Shown here: piece after piece, positions 52,210 through 61,238 of the stretch | How the letters are laid out: each line of letters begins with the position of its first letter | Numbering within the stretch: position 1 is the stretch's first letter | Origin: RGIG5299 sp045588575 | GTDB lineage: Bacteria; Bacillota; Clostridia; Oscillospirales; RGIG5299 | NCBI GenBank assembly: GCA_045588575.1 | Contig: JAZNEJ010000005.1 | Location: 62,001 to 126,000, forward strand | Length of the DNA stretch: 64,000 nt | Direction: 5' to 3' | The notes under the pieces: model-generated | What the model was told of the DNA's origin: nothing | The model's input: only the letters and a program-made list of their open reading frames with translations | Databases searched by the model: none | Translations under genes and position numbers: made by a program

Positions 52210-54690
52210 TTAAACACCCTTCTTAGCTTTTCTAATCTGCTCGAGAGGAGTATAGTTCTTAATGGAAACGTGGTCCTTAAGAGGAATGAGCTTCTCGTTG
52301 ATAGCATCGAGAATCCACTCGGGCTGCGGGAAGAATTCTTTATCATATTCGAAAGCGGGAGTAATCCAGTTTTCGGAGCCAACGATTGCGGGCGGTGCAT
52401 CGAGGTAATCGAATGCGAGGTCGGTGATGTTTCTTGCCATATCGTTGAGAACAGAACCTCTGGAAACAGCATCGGAAGCAAGTAAGATTTTGCCGGTCTT
52501 CTTAACAGACTCGATAACGGGCTCGTAGTTGAAGGGGCAAACAGAACGTGCGTCGATGATTTCAGCAGAAATGCCGTATTTTTCTTCGAGAATCTTAGCT
52601 GCGTCGAGAGCTCTGTAAAGAGTTGCGCCGATGGTGAGGATTGTGATGTCTTTACCTTCCTTCTTGATATCGGGCTCGCCGAAGGGAATCTCGTAGTAGC
52701 CTTCCGGAACGCCTTCCTTGTGGAATTCTTCACCCTTGTCGTAAATTCTCTGGCTTTCAAAGAATACAACGGGGTCGGTTCCCATAAGAGCGGAGTTCAT
52801 AAGACCCTTAGAATCGTAAGGAGTACAGGGGAATACAACCTTAAGACCGGGGATATGGTTACAAAGAGCAGTCCAGTCCTGAGAGTGCTGTGCACCGTAT
52901 TTAGAACCAACGGAAACACGGAGAACAACGGGCATCTTAAGGCCGCCTGCGCTCATTGCCTGCCATTTTGCGAGCTGGTTGAAGATTTCGTCGCCTGCAC
53001 AGCCGATGAAGTCAGCATACATGAGCTCAACAATAACACGTCCGCCTGCCATGCCGTAGCCTACAGCAGTGCCAACGATAGCGGATTCAGCAATAGGAGA
53101 GTTGAAGAGTCTGTGATAGGGGATAGCTTCGGTAAGACCACGGTAAACGGAGAATGCGCCGTTCCAGTCTCTAACGTCTTCACCGTATGAAACGAGGGTA
53201 GGATCGGTGTAGTATTTGTCGAAGATAGCTTCGAAGATACCGTCACGGATGTTGTAAACCTTAGCTTTTGAGTAGGGCTTGCCCTTTTCGTCGAAAGCAT
53301 AACGAGCCTTGTTCTTTATCTGGATAACACGGGGATTTTCCTCTTTGTTTTCCATGAGAACTTCGGGCTTCTCATCGAGCATTTTCTCAACTTTCTCGTT
53401 AGAGAACATGAGGTTTTCGATGAAGTCGGGGTTCTTTTCGAAATCGGTGTAGGGAGAGATTTCAAGATCTGAAGCGAGCTCGAACATAGCTCTGTTTCTT
53501 TCGGCAGCAAGCTTTTGAACAGCTTCAATATCTTCGTTGGTAATGCCAACTTTAGCTTTTACAAGGTCTTCGGGGAATACTTTAATCGGGTCGTGTGCTG
53601 CCCACTCTTCGAGCTCTTCCTTGGTTCTGTAAGTCATAACGTCGGAAGTGGAGTGACCGCTCAAGCGGTAGGTAACAACGTCGAGAAGAACGGGGCCGTT
53701 GCCCTTTTTGATTTCTTCAATTTTTCTGCCGTAGCATTCGATAAGAGCGAGGGGGTTCCAACCGTCAACTCTTTCAGCATTCATGCCGTTTTCAGCCATA
53801 GCGCCAAGTCTTGCGAGGTCGCCGTAAGCCATGGTTTCGCCGCGAGTCTGACCGCCCATGCCGTAGCTGTTGTTGTTGAAGTTGTAGATGATGGGGAGAC
53901 CGCCGTTGTGGCCTTCGGGCCAAAGTTCACGCATCTGGTCCATGTTAGCGAAGTTCATAGACTCGTAAACAGGGCCTCTTGCTGCAGCGCCGTCACCGGC
54001 GTTAGCAACGATAATACCTTCTTTTTTGTTTACTTTCTTAAAGAGAGCAACACCGGTACCAACAGGTGCGCTTCCGCCAACGATAGCGTTGTTGGGGAAA
54101 ATACCGAAGGGGAGGAAGAAAGCGTGCATAGAGCCGCCGAGGCCTCTTGAGAAGCCGTTATCCTTAGCGAAAAGCTCAGCCATAAGGCCGTAAAGGAAGA
54201 ATTCCTTTGCTAAAGCTTTAACAGTGGTGGTCTTTGTGTATTTCTTAACAAGCTCATAAAGTCTGCCGCCCTGAACTTCTTTCATAATTTCGAGAAGTTT
54301 TTCATCGGAGAGCTTTTTGATAGCAGACATACCCTTAGCGATAACTTCGTGGTGAGAACGGTGAGTACCGAAGATGAAGTCGTTTTCGTTTAAGAGGTAA
54401 GCCTGACCGACTGCGGTTGCTTCTTCACCGATAGCAAGGTGAGAAGGACCGGGATAGGTGAAATTCTTGTTGTTGTAGTTTGCTTCTTTTTTGATGGTCT
54501 GAAGCATGGTTTCGAACTCACGGATAGAGAGCATATCCTCGTAGATACCGAGGAGGTCTTCTTTAGTGTAGTTGCCTGCTTCTACTTCTTCCTTAATTGT
54601 CTTTTTGTACTGACAAACAGGAATGTCTTTGAAGGTGATTTTGCGAGCTTTGTGGAGAGGTGCGTAGCTGACGTGTTGTGACTTAGGCAT
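52210..54690 (-). CDS. Fused alpha-beta E1 component of a 2-oxoacid dehydrogenase complex
   Basis: 826 aa: alpha domain (residues about 45-420) joined to beta (about 475-800). It is a TPP-dependent decarboxylase that hands an acyl group to the E2 lipoyl arm. TPP/Mg binding is at G232-D-G and NNN272-274; the beta half has VSYGEDVRDWNGAF and SPIAESAIVGTAVGYG. An extra 45 or so residues (about 123-168) sit between GTHRSHHE and GGSMHAFF, where E1 alpha normally has a short loop. The substrate could be pyruvate, a branched-chain oxoacid or acetoin. It is the last gene of the operon after E2 and E3. Confidence 0.9.
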   Translation of the reverse strand: MPKSQHVSYAPLHKARKITFKDIPVCQYKKTIKEEVEAGNYTKEDLLGIYEDMLSIREFETMLQTIKKEANYNNKNFTYPGPSHLAIGEEATAVGQAYLLNENDFIFGTHRSHHEVIAKGMSAIKKLSDEKLLEIMKEVQGGRLYELVKKYTKTTTVKALAKEFFLYGLMAELFAKDNGFSRGLGGSMHAFFLPFGIFPNNAIVGGSAPVGTGVALFKKVNKKEGIIVANAGDGAAARGPVYESMNFANMDQMRELWPEGHNGGLPIIYNFNNNSYGMGGQTRGETMAYGDLARLGAMAENGMNAERVDGWNPLALIECYGRKIEEIKKGNGPVLLDVVTYRLSGHSTSDVMTYRTKEELEEWAAHDPIKVFPEDLVKAKVGITNEDIEAVQKLAAERNRAMFELASDLEISPYTDFEKNPDFIENLMFSNEKVEKMLDEKPEVLMENKEENPRVIQIKNKARYAFDEKGKPYSKAKVYNIRDGIFEAIFDKYYTDPTLVSYGEDVRDWNGAFSVYRGLTEAIPYHRLFNSPIAESAIVGTAVGYGMAGGRVIVELMYADFIGCAGDEIFNQLAKWQAMSAGGLKMPVVLRVSVGSKYGAQHSQDWTALCNHIPGLKVVFPCTPYDSKGLMNSALMGTDPVVFFESQRIYDKGEEFHKEGVPEGYYEIPFGEPDIKKEGKDITILTIGATLYRALDAAKILEEKYGISAEIIDARSVCPFNYEPVIESVKKTGKILLASDAVSRGSVLNDMARNITDLAFDYLDAPPAIVGSENWITPAFEYDKEFFPQPEWILDAINEKLIPLKDHVSIKNYTPLEQIRKAKKGV

Positions 54691-54720
54691 TTTTATTACT
54701 CCTTTGTATAGATTTTTAAA

Positions 54721-56097
54721 TTATATCATGAAAAGTGCTTCACGGATGATTTCTGCAACAGAGGGATGGGGGAATACGAATTCCTTGAGGTCTTTAATCT
54801 TCATTTCAGACTCAACCATCATTGCAGCGCCGTAGATGATTTCGGAAGCGTAGTTGGCAATCATGTGAACGCCTACAAGTCTGTCGTTTTCTTTGTCAAC
54901 AACGAGCTTGCAGATGCCGTCGCCACCTTCGTTTTCCGCAACGTAACGGCCGGAATACTTCATGGTAATATTAACTTCTTTAGCATCAATACCTGCCTTC
55001 AAAGCTGTTTCGAGGGTATGACCTACGGTAGCAACTTCGGGGTTGGTATAAATAGCAGCGGGAATAGCATTGTAGCGCATAGTGTCTTTTTTACCGAGGA
55101 TGTTGTTAATGGCAACTTCGGATTCACGGTAAGCGGTGTGAGCGAGCATTGATTTGCCGTTTACGTCGCCTGCAGCGTAAAGACCGCTTATGCTGGTACG
55201 CATTTTATCGTCGGTTTTAATAGCAGCTCTGTCCATTTCAACGTTAAGAGTTTCCAAACCGATATTAGCGGTGTTGGGCTTACGTCCGATAGAAAGGAGA
55301 ACTTTGTCTGCTTTAACGGTTTTCTTTTCGCCGTTTTCTTCATATTCAACGTAATCTTTACCAAAAGAGGTAACTTTGCAAGAAAGCTTGAATTCAATGC
55401 CCTTTGCTTCGTAGTTTTTCTGAAGAATTTTAGAAACGTCTTTGTCGGTGGGACCGGCAATCTTATCCATCATTTCGATAACGGTAACGTGAGAACCAAC
55501 GCTGCCGAAATAAGATGCCATTTCCAAACCTATAACGCCGCCGCCGATAACAACGAATTCTTTCGGAATTTCTTTAAGGTCGAGAATTTCTCTGTTGGTA
55601 AGAGCAAAGCCTGCATCAACGGCTTCTTTCAAGCCGGGGATGGGAGGAATAACGGCAACTGAACCGGTGGCAATCAAGAGGTTGGTTGCTACGTATTCAA
55701 CACCGTCTGCTTCAACGTGGAAACCGTCGGGCTTTTTACCGAGAATTTTACCTTTTTTGTTAACAACGGTAACGCCGTTGGCTTTAAGCTGCATTCCAAT
55801 ACCGCTTACAAGAGTTTTAACAACCTTGTTTTTTCTCTCAATAACTTTAACTTGGTCAACGTGAGCTTTATCTGCTTCGGGCACGATAACGCCGTATTTT
55901 TCGCTGTGTTTAGAGTAATCGAGAGCTTTTGCGGAGTAAAGAAGAGCTTTTGAGGGAATACAACCTTCGTTAAGACAGGTGCCGCCGAGAGCTCTTTCTT
56001 CAATAACGAGAGTTTTAAGGCCGCCGTGGCCTGCGCGTTCACCTGCAAGATAACCTGCAGGGCCGCCGCCGAGAACGATAAGATCAAATTTATCCAT
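54721..56097 (-). CDS. lpdA: Dihydrolipoamide dehydrogenase (E3)
   Basis: 458 aa, reoxidises dihydrolipoamide with NAD+. FAD-binding LGGGPAGYLAGERAG is followed by the redox-active C41 and C46 in GGTCLNEGCIPSKALL; NAD motif VIGGGVIGLEMASYFG; FAD motif GLYAAGDVNG. The C-terminal HPSVAEI carries the catalytic His. It has no N-terminal lipoyl domain. It is 15 nt after the E2 gene and 30 nt before E1. Confidence 0.95.
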   Translation of the reverse strand: MDKFDLIVLGGGPAGYLAGERAGHGGLKTLVIEERALGGTCLNEGCIPSKALLYSAKALDYSKHSEKYGVIVPEADKAHVDQVKVIERKNKVVKTLVSGIGMQLKANGVTVVNKKGKILGKKPDGFHVEADGVEYVATNLLIATGSVAVIPPIPGLKEAVDAGFALTNREILDLKEIPKEFVVIGGGVIGLEMASYFGSVGSHVTVIEMMDKIAGPTDKDVSKILQKNYEAKGIEFKLSCKVTSFGKDYVEYEENGEKKTVKADKVLLSIGRKPNTANIGLETLNVEMDRAAIKTDDKMRTSISGLYAAGDVNGKSMLAHTAYRESEVAINNILGKKDTMRYNAIPAAIYTNPEVATVGHTLETALKAGIDAKEVNITMKYSGRYVAENEGGDGICKLVVDKENDRLVGVHMIANYASEIIYGAAMMVESEMKIKDLKEFVFPHPSVAEIIREALFMI

Positions 56098-56112
56098 TTA
56101 ATTCACACTTTC

Positions 56113-57444
56113 TTATTTAGCAAGGAAAATGCTGAAATTTTCAAGAGCTGCGCAAAGGTCACGGAGGAATTTAGAAGCGGGAGCGCCGTCTAAAGCTCTG
56201 TGGTCGTATGTGAGCGAGAGGTTCATTGACTGATATGCTTTAAGCTCGCCGTTTACTTCTCTTACCTTAGTGGTGAGGGTGTTAACACCGAGAATACCGG
56301 TCTGAGGAGGATTTAAAACGGGAGTGAAGCTTTCAACACCGAAGGAGCCGAGGTTAGAAATGGTGAAGGATGCACCTTGGAGCTTATCGGGGTTGATGTT
56401 TCCTGCTTGAGCTTCTTTTGCAAGAGCCTTAGCCTGAACGGAGATTTCAGAAAGCGAGAGAGTATCTGCATTTCTGAGAGTGGGAACCAAAAGACCTCTT
56501 TCAGTGTCAACCGCAATACCGATATGAACGTGATTGAAATATCTCATGGTGTCGCCGTTTATAAGATTTGCATTCAAATCCTTGTGCTTTTTAAGAACAC
56601 GAGATACAGCGTAGATGATGATATCGTTGATGGTGATATTGTTCATCTCAAGCTTTTCTGCGTTTGCTTTAAGCTTCTTTCTGAAAGCAAGGATATCGGT
56701 TGCATCGTAGCTCATGTTGTGAGTGAGCTGAGCAGCGTTGGTGAGAGAAGCAACCATTGATTTTGCAATAACTTTTCTGATGTTAGACATCTTAACGTCT
56801 TCGAAATCAGCTTCGGGAGCTGCTTCGGGAACGGGTTTAGACATAAGGTCAGCAAGAGAAATTCTGCCGCCGATTCCGGTGCCTTCAATTCCTTCTGCGC
56901 CTGCCTTGCCGAGAGCTGCGCCTGTGAAGGTTACGCCGCTGTCGATAAGAGCCTGAATGTCTCTTTCAATAATTCTTCCGTAGGGGCCGGTTCCTGCTGC
57001 ATAGTTGATGTCAACGTTATGCTTTGCTGCAAGAGCTCTTGCTCTGGGAGAAATTTTAATAATTTCGCCTTCTGCTCTCTGAACGGGAGCAACGGGAGCT
57101 GCTGCTGCGGGAGCTGCTTCAGCCTTGGGAGCCTCTGCTGCGGGAGCTGCTTCAGCGGGAGCTTCCTCTTCTTCTGCCTTGGGAGCAAAAGCGGAAACGT
57201 CTTCGCCGGGATTTCCGATAACCGCTACGTTTTGAAGACAGGGAACGTCTGCGCCTTCGCCTTCGAAAATTTCAAGTAAAACGCCTTCAACCTGTGCTTC
57301 CTCATCAACCGAAGCTTTGTCGGTTTCGTAGGAGAAAAGAAGGTCGCCTACTTTAACGGTGTCGCCTTTTTGCTTATGCCATTTGGTGATAACGCAGCTT
57401 TCAACCGAGATACCAACCTTGGGCATGATAATTGCTGTTGCCAT
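56113..57444 (-). CDS. Dihydrolipoyl acyltransferase (E2)
   Basis: 443 aa. One N-terminal lipoyl domain with K43 in ETDKASVDEEA, then an Ala/Pro/Glu-rich hinge (residues about 88-122), the E1/E3-binding domain (ISPRARALAAKHNVDI), and the catalytic domain ending in SLTYDHRALDGAPAS (HxxxDG, about residue 415). It is the core of the complex and should be lipoylated by LplA, encoded at 37.7 kb. It follows the dehydrogenase by 47 nt. Confidence 0.93.
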   Translation of the reverse strand: MATAIIMPKVGISVESCVITKWHKQKGDTVKVGDLLFSYETDKASVDEEAQVEGVLLEIFEGEGADVPCLQNVAVIGNPGEDVSAFAPKAEEEEAPAEAAPAAEAPKAEAAPAAAAPVAPVQRAEGEIIKISPRARALAAKHNVDINYAAGTGPYGRIIERDIQALIDSGVTFTGAALGKAGAEGIEGTGIGGRISLADLMSKPVPEAAPEADFEDVKMSNIRKVIAKSMVASLTNAAQLTHNMSYDATDILAFRKKLKANAEKLEMNNITINDIIIYAVSRVLKKHKDLNANLINGDTMRYFNHVHIGIAVDTERGLLVPTLRNADTLSLSEISVQAKALAKEAQAGNINPDKLQGASFTISNLGSFGVESFTPVLNPPQTGILGVNTLTTKVREVNGELKAYQSMNLSLTYDHRALDGAPASKFLRDLCAALENFSIFLAK

Positions 57445-57491
57445 TTTTATTCCTCCGTTTTCAGTATATTATTATGATTTTAATTAATTAA

Positions 57492-58763
57492 TCAGTCGAT
57501 TACGAGGTCTTTGGCGTTTGCGAGGAGATATTTCTCTGCTTCTGCGCACCAGAGACCGTTGTTTGCGGAAACTATTTTGTCAAGCTCTGCAAAGAAGGGG
57601 TCGGTCTTGCCTTTTTCGGCAAAATCGGCAATAGCGGTGAGAGGCATGGATTTGTGAGTGTAAATGAGCTTCTTGCCGCCGGGGATAGAGGGAAGATTTT
57701 TAGTGGTTTCCGCTGCAGCATCAAGACCGCCTACGTGAGTAATCATCATAGCGGGATTCAAAATGCCTCTTTCCATCTTGTTAAGGCTTTCAATCATATC
57801 GTCGGTGTTTCCTCCGGAGGTACCAACGATGTGAGTGAAGTTGTAGTGAACGTTATAGAAGTTGAACATTGCAGAGAAATCGGTTTTGGAAGGACCTGCA
57901 AAGAAGTTCAAGCAGCCGTCTTTTGCAAGGATAGCGTCGCCGGTTTCAACAACGGGCTTAACGGGAGCGAAAACGAAAACGTCATCGTAACCCTTGCCGT
58001 CGGTGTAAGCGAGAAGGCTTTCAACGGGATTTTCAACGGTTGCGGTGTTCAAATAAACGAGCTTAACGCCGTTCTTTGCTGCTTCTTCAACGGTGAGAAT
58101 TTCGGAAGCTCTCTTAAGTCTTGCATCGTCGATGTCGGTAACAACAACGAGAGAAGCTTTTCTTTCAGCGTGAATAGCATAGTCAACAGCGCCGAGACCC
58201 ATGGGGCCCGCCCCTGCCAAAATAGCAAGGTTACCGCCTTCAACAATGCCCATATTGTGAACGTATTTTCCCTGAGGAATGTGATAGTTAGCGTGATAAG
58301 CACCTACTATGCAGCTCATGGGCTCTGCAAGAGAACCGTAGAAGTAAGCGTCGCCGTCATAAGCGAGAAGGCAATCGCTTTCCATAACGCAAGAGGGGAT
58401 AATAGCGTACATAGAGTCGCCGCCAACGTACTGGAAGGAGTAGCCGGGAGCGTCGAGAGAACCTTTGTAGTTCATAGCGGGTTGAATGGCAAATTTGCTG
58501 CCTGCCTTGAATTTGTCAGCCCATTTGCTGCCAACTTCAATAATCTCACCGCAGAATTCGTGACCGATAATAATGGGGTTTGTTGCTACGTCGTTGGGAA
58601 CGCGTTTGTGAGCGGCACCCTGAATTGTTGCCTTGTATGATGACATACAAAGGCTGTCGGAAATGATTTTAACAAGAATTTCGTCATCTTTAATTGCGGG
58701 AAGCTCGAAAGTTTCAAGTCTTAAATCATTTGCACCGTAAAGTCTGAGCGCAGTGTTTTTCAT
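57492..58763 (-). CDS. Zinc-binding dehydrogenase resembling sorbose-1-phosphate reductase
   Basis: 423 aa. It is an MDR-type fold with GHEFCGEIIEVG and NAD(P)-binding GAGPMGLGAVDYA, but without the four-Cys structural zinc site. Length, IISDSLCMSSYKA and AAHKRVPND suggest the SorE (L-sorbose-1-phosphate reductase) branch rather than ordinary alcohol dehydrogenase. It sits second in the operon, after a DeoR regulator and before E2, so it likely makes or uses the oxo-compound fed to the complex. Substrate is unknown. Confidence 0.82.
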   Translation of the reverse strand: MKNTALRLYGANDLRLETFELPAIKDDEILVKIISDSLCMSSYKATIQGAAHKRVPNDVATNPIIIGHEFCGEIIEVGSKWADKFKAGSKFAIQPAMNYKGSLDAPGYSFQYVGGDSMYAIIPSCVMESDCLLAYDGDAYFYGSLAEPMSCIVGAYHANYHIPQGKYVHNMGIVEGGNLAILAGAGPMGLGAVDYAIHAERKASLVVVTDIDDARLKRASEILTVEEAAKNGVKLVYLNTATVENPVESLLAYTDGKGYDDVFVFAPVKPVVETGDAILAKDGCLNFFAGPSKTDFSAMFNFYNVHYNFTHIVGTSGGNTDDMIESLNKMERGILNPAMMITHVGGLDAAAETTKNLPSIPGGKKLIYTHKSMPLTAIADFAEKGKTDPFFAELDKIVSANNGLWCAEAEKYLLANAKDLVID

Positions 58764-58789
58764 TGTATATCCTCCTAAATAGTTTTTTA

Positions 58790-59560
58790 TTAATAATCCA
58801 GAGTCTTAACCGTAACTCCGCCTTTAAGAGCGGAAAGATAAAGATTTTCCGGAAGATGTTCGTTTGTAATAACCATATCTACGTCTTTGAGGTTCGCAAA
58901 GGTGTAGGCAAGAGATTTTCCAATCTTTGAAGAATCCATGAGAATTATGGTTTTGCTCGCCTTTCTTATAATAGCGCGCTTAACCTCGCATTCGGCGTAG
59001 TTACCCGATGTAAATCCGCCTCCTGCCGAAAGACCTGAGGGAGCAATAAAGGCAGTGTCGATATTTATTGATTTAATAAAAGCAAGAGCCTGTGCGCCTG
59101 AAATTGAAAGGTTATCCTTGTTTATCGAGCCGCCCACTATGTTGATGGTGGGAAGCGAGTGCTTGGAAAGCTCCAAAGCAATGTTGGGACCGCTTGTAAT
59201 AACCGAAAGCTTCATATTGGGTATAAGCTTCGAAAAGCACATCATGGTTGAACCGCTGTCGATAAAAACGCTTCTGCCCGTTTCAAGATAAGGTAACGCA
59301 GCCTTTGCAATTTGCATTTTGGCAACGATGTTTGAAACTGCACGGTCTTCGTAGTTTTCTTCGGCGGGAGTTTTTTCACGGTTTAAAACCTTGCAACCGC
59401 CTCTTATCATCATAATCATGCCTTCGTGCTCGAAAAACTCGAGGTCGCGTCGGAGAGTCATAGTAGAAACGTCGGGAAAAAGTGCGCTGAGTTCTTTGAG
59501 CGTGATGATTTCTTCAGATTTAAAAAGCTCTTTGATTTTTTCACGTCGAGTATAATTCAT
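58790..59560 (-). CDS. DeoR-family transcriptional regulator
   Basis: 256 aa. The N-terminal winged helix-turn-helix (RREKIKELFKSEEIITLKELSALFPDVSTMTLRRDL) is followed by the DeoR sensor domain with IDSGSTMMCF and ISGAQALAFI. AAAGGAGG precedes the ATG. It is first in the operon; repeated TRTAACA sites overlap its own promoter, so it is probably autoregulated and controls the dehydrogenase and oxoacid complex. Phosphosugars are the usual effectors of this family. Confidence 0.93.
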   Translation of the reverse strand: MNYTRREKIKELFKSEEIITLKELSALFPDVSTMTLRRDLEFFEHEGMIMMIRGGCKVLNREKTPAEENYEDRAVSNIVAKMQIAKAALPYLETGRSVFIDSGSTMMCFSKLIPNMKLSVITSGPNIALELSKHSLPTINIVGGSINKDNLSISGAQALAFIKSINIDTAFIAPSGLSAGGGFTSGNYAECEVKRAIIRKASKTIILMDSSKIGKSLAYTFANLKDVDMVITNEHLPENLYLSALKGGVTVKTLDY

Positions 59561-59616
59561 ACAAACCCTCCTTTAGACAGAATAAGATAAATAGGCATTA
59601 AAATGTCTACAGGAAA

Positions 59617-59699
59617 ATTGTAACATTTTATAACAAAAAAGTCAAGTAAAATAACAAAATGTAACACTTTTTATTTTTTTCACAAAAGCGACTGTAACA
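59617..59699 (-). promoter_or_regulatory. deoR-operon promoter overlapped by TRTAACA operator repeats
   Basis: Minus strand TTGACT (59640-59645), 17-bp spacer, TACAAT (59617-59622). On the plus strand, TGTAACA starts at 59619, 59660 and 59693, TATAACA at 59629 and AATAACA at 59650. Offsets of 10, 21, 10 and 33 bp keep all on one helical face. The first pair covers the -10 and spacer. The rest of 59700-59786 holds only AT-rich sequence. Confidence 0.72.
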
Positions 59700-59786
59700 T
59701 ACGATTTTTTATGTGCAAAAAGACGGGAATAAAACGCCGCTTGCGAAATGTATAATAATGTATAAAAATAATAAAAAATAAGCAGG

Positions 59787-59864
59787 AATGCATAAATTTT
59801 CGCATAAAACGCAAAATAATGCATAAATATTCGCAAGTATATGCAAAATGTATATTTTCTGCAC
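59787..59864 (+). promoter_or_regulatory. ARG-box-like palindromes upstream of argG
   Basis: AATGCATAAATTTTCGCAT (59787-59805), AATGCATAAATATTCGCAA (59818-59836) and a looser AATGTATATTTTCTGCA (59847-59863) repeat at 31 and 29 bp. They resemble ArgR/AhrC operators, which are AT-rich palindromes with TGxATA...T(A/T)TxCA. They lie upstream of the argG promoter in the 444-bp gap 59561-60004. Confidence 0.7.
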
Positions 59865-59923
59865 AAAAATAAATATCAAAACAACAAAAAGTTGTGCATA
59901 GGCACGAAAAGCATTGAAATCTA

Positions 59924-59952
59924 TTGCAAGTTTATAAATTTTGGAGTATAAT
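59924..59952 (+). promoter_or_regulatory. Promoter of the arg operon
   Basis: TTGCAA (59924-59929), 17-bp spacer, TATAAT (59947-59952); leader about 46 nt with AACGGAG before the argG ATG. Confidence 0.82.
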
Positions 59953-60004
59953 TATCGGCAGATAAAAAATATATAAGCCTTAAAGGCAGAACGGAGAATA
60001 TAAA

Positions 60005-61219
60005 ATGAAAAAGATTAAGAAAATAGTATTGGCATATTCCGGCGGATTAGATACCTCAATAATCATTCCGTGGCTCAAAGAAAATTATGAGGGCTGCGAG
60101 GTTATTGCGGTTGCTGCAGACGTAGGTCAGGGTAAAGAGCTTAGCGGTCTTGAAGAAAAAGCAATAAAGACCGGCGCTTCCAAGTTATATATTGAAGACC
60201 TCACCAAAGAATTCATCGAGGACTTCATTTATCCCACTCTTAAAGCAGGCGCTGTTTACGAGGGCAAATATCTTTTGGGCACCTCTTTCGCACGTCCCGT
60301 TATTGCAAAGAGAATAGTTGAAATTGCAAAAAAAGAAGGCGCCGATGCAATTGCGCACGGCTGCACCGGTAAAGGTAACGACCAGGTTCGTTTCGAGCTT
60401 GCAATAAAAGCATTTGCTCCCGAAATGGAAATCATCGCTCCTTGGCGTATTTGGGATTTAAAATCTCGTGACGATGAAATAGATTACGCAGAAGCACACA
60501 ACATTCCTCTTAATATCACAAGAGAAACAAACTATTCAAAAGATAAAAACATCTGGCACCTTTCTCACGAAGGTCTCGACCTTGAAGACCCCGCAAACGA
60601 GCCTATGTACGATAAAATTCTCGAGTTGGGCGTTTCACCCGAACAGGCTCCCGATAAAGCAACCTACGTAACCATCGGCTTCGAAAAGGGCGTTCCGGTA
60701 ACCTTAAACGGCAAAAAGACAGGCGCTGTTGAAATGGTTTCGGCTCTTAACGAGGTTGGCGGCGCAAACGGTATCGGCATAATCGATATGGTTGAAAACC
60801 GTCTTGTAGGTATGAAATCCAGAGGCGTTTACGAAACTCCCGGCGGCACCATTCTTTACGCCGCTCACGACGCTTTGGAAACCCTCACTCTCGATAGAGA
60901 TACAATGCATTATAAGAAGCTCATTTCCGAGCGTTTTGCAGAGCTCGTTTACTTCGGTCAGTGGTTCACTCCTCTTCGCGAGGCTCTTTCGGCGTTTGTT
61001 GACAAAACTCAGGAAACAGTAACCGGCGAAGTAAAATTAAAGCTTTATAAGGGTAACGTAATACTTGCATCCGTAACATCGCCCGAATCTCTCTATAACG
61101 AAGAAATCGCAACCTTCGATGAAGACGAGGTTTATAATCAGTACGATGCAGAGGGCTTCATTAACCTCTTCGGTCTTCCCATAAAGGTTAAGGCGCTCAA
61201 AGACAGCAAGAAAAAATAA
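60005..61219 (+). CDS. argG: Argininosuccinate synthase
   Basis: Joins citrulline and aspartate with ATP. It is 404 aa. The PP-loop ATP pyrophosphatase motif is [10 protein letters not shown] at residues 10-19; [15 protein letters not shown] binds citrulline/ATP. First gene of argGHCJ; aspartate is shared with purB and asnA earlier in the window. Confidence 0.97.
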   Translation: MKKIKKIVLAYSGGLDTSIIIPWLKENYEGCEVIAVAADVGQGKELSGLEEKAIKTGASKLYIEDLTKEFIEDFIYPTLKAGAVYEGKYLLGTSFARPVIAKRIVEIAKKEGADAIAHGCTGKGNDQVRFELAIKAFAPEMEIIAPWRIWDLKSRDDEIDYAEAHNIPLNITRETNYSKDKNIWHLSHEGLDLEDPANEPMYDKILELGVSPEQAPDKATYVTIGFEKGVPVTLNGKKTGAVEMVSALNEVGGANGIGIIDMVENRLVGMKSRGVYETPGGTILYAAHDALETLTLDRDTMHYKKLISERFAELVYFGQWFTPLREALSAFVDKTQETVTGEVKLKLYKGNVILASVTSPESLYNEEIATFDEDEVYNQYDAEGFINLFGLPIKVKALKDSKKK

Positions 61220-61238
61220 TTTTAAGGAGAAATGCTCC

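Noticed and set aside
53515..54150. Long plus-strand frame opposite the E1 gene, and similar long antisense frames opposite E2, E3 and the SorE-like gene.
   Set aside because: They mirror the strong codon bias of the real genes on the other strand and lack ribosome-binding sites or recognisable domains.
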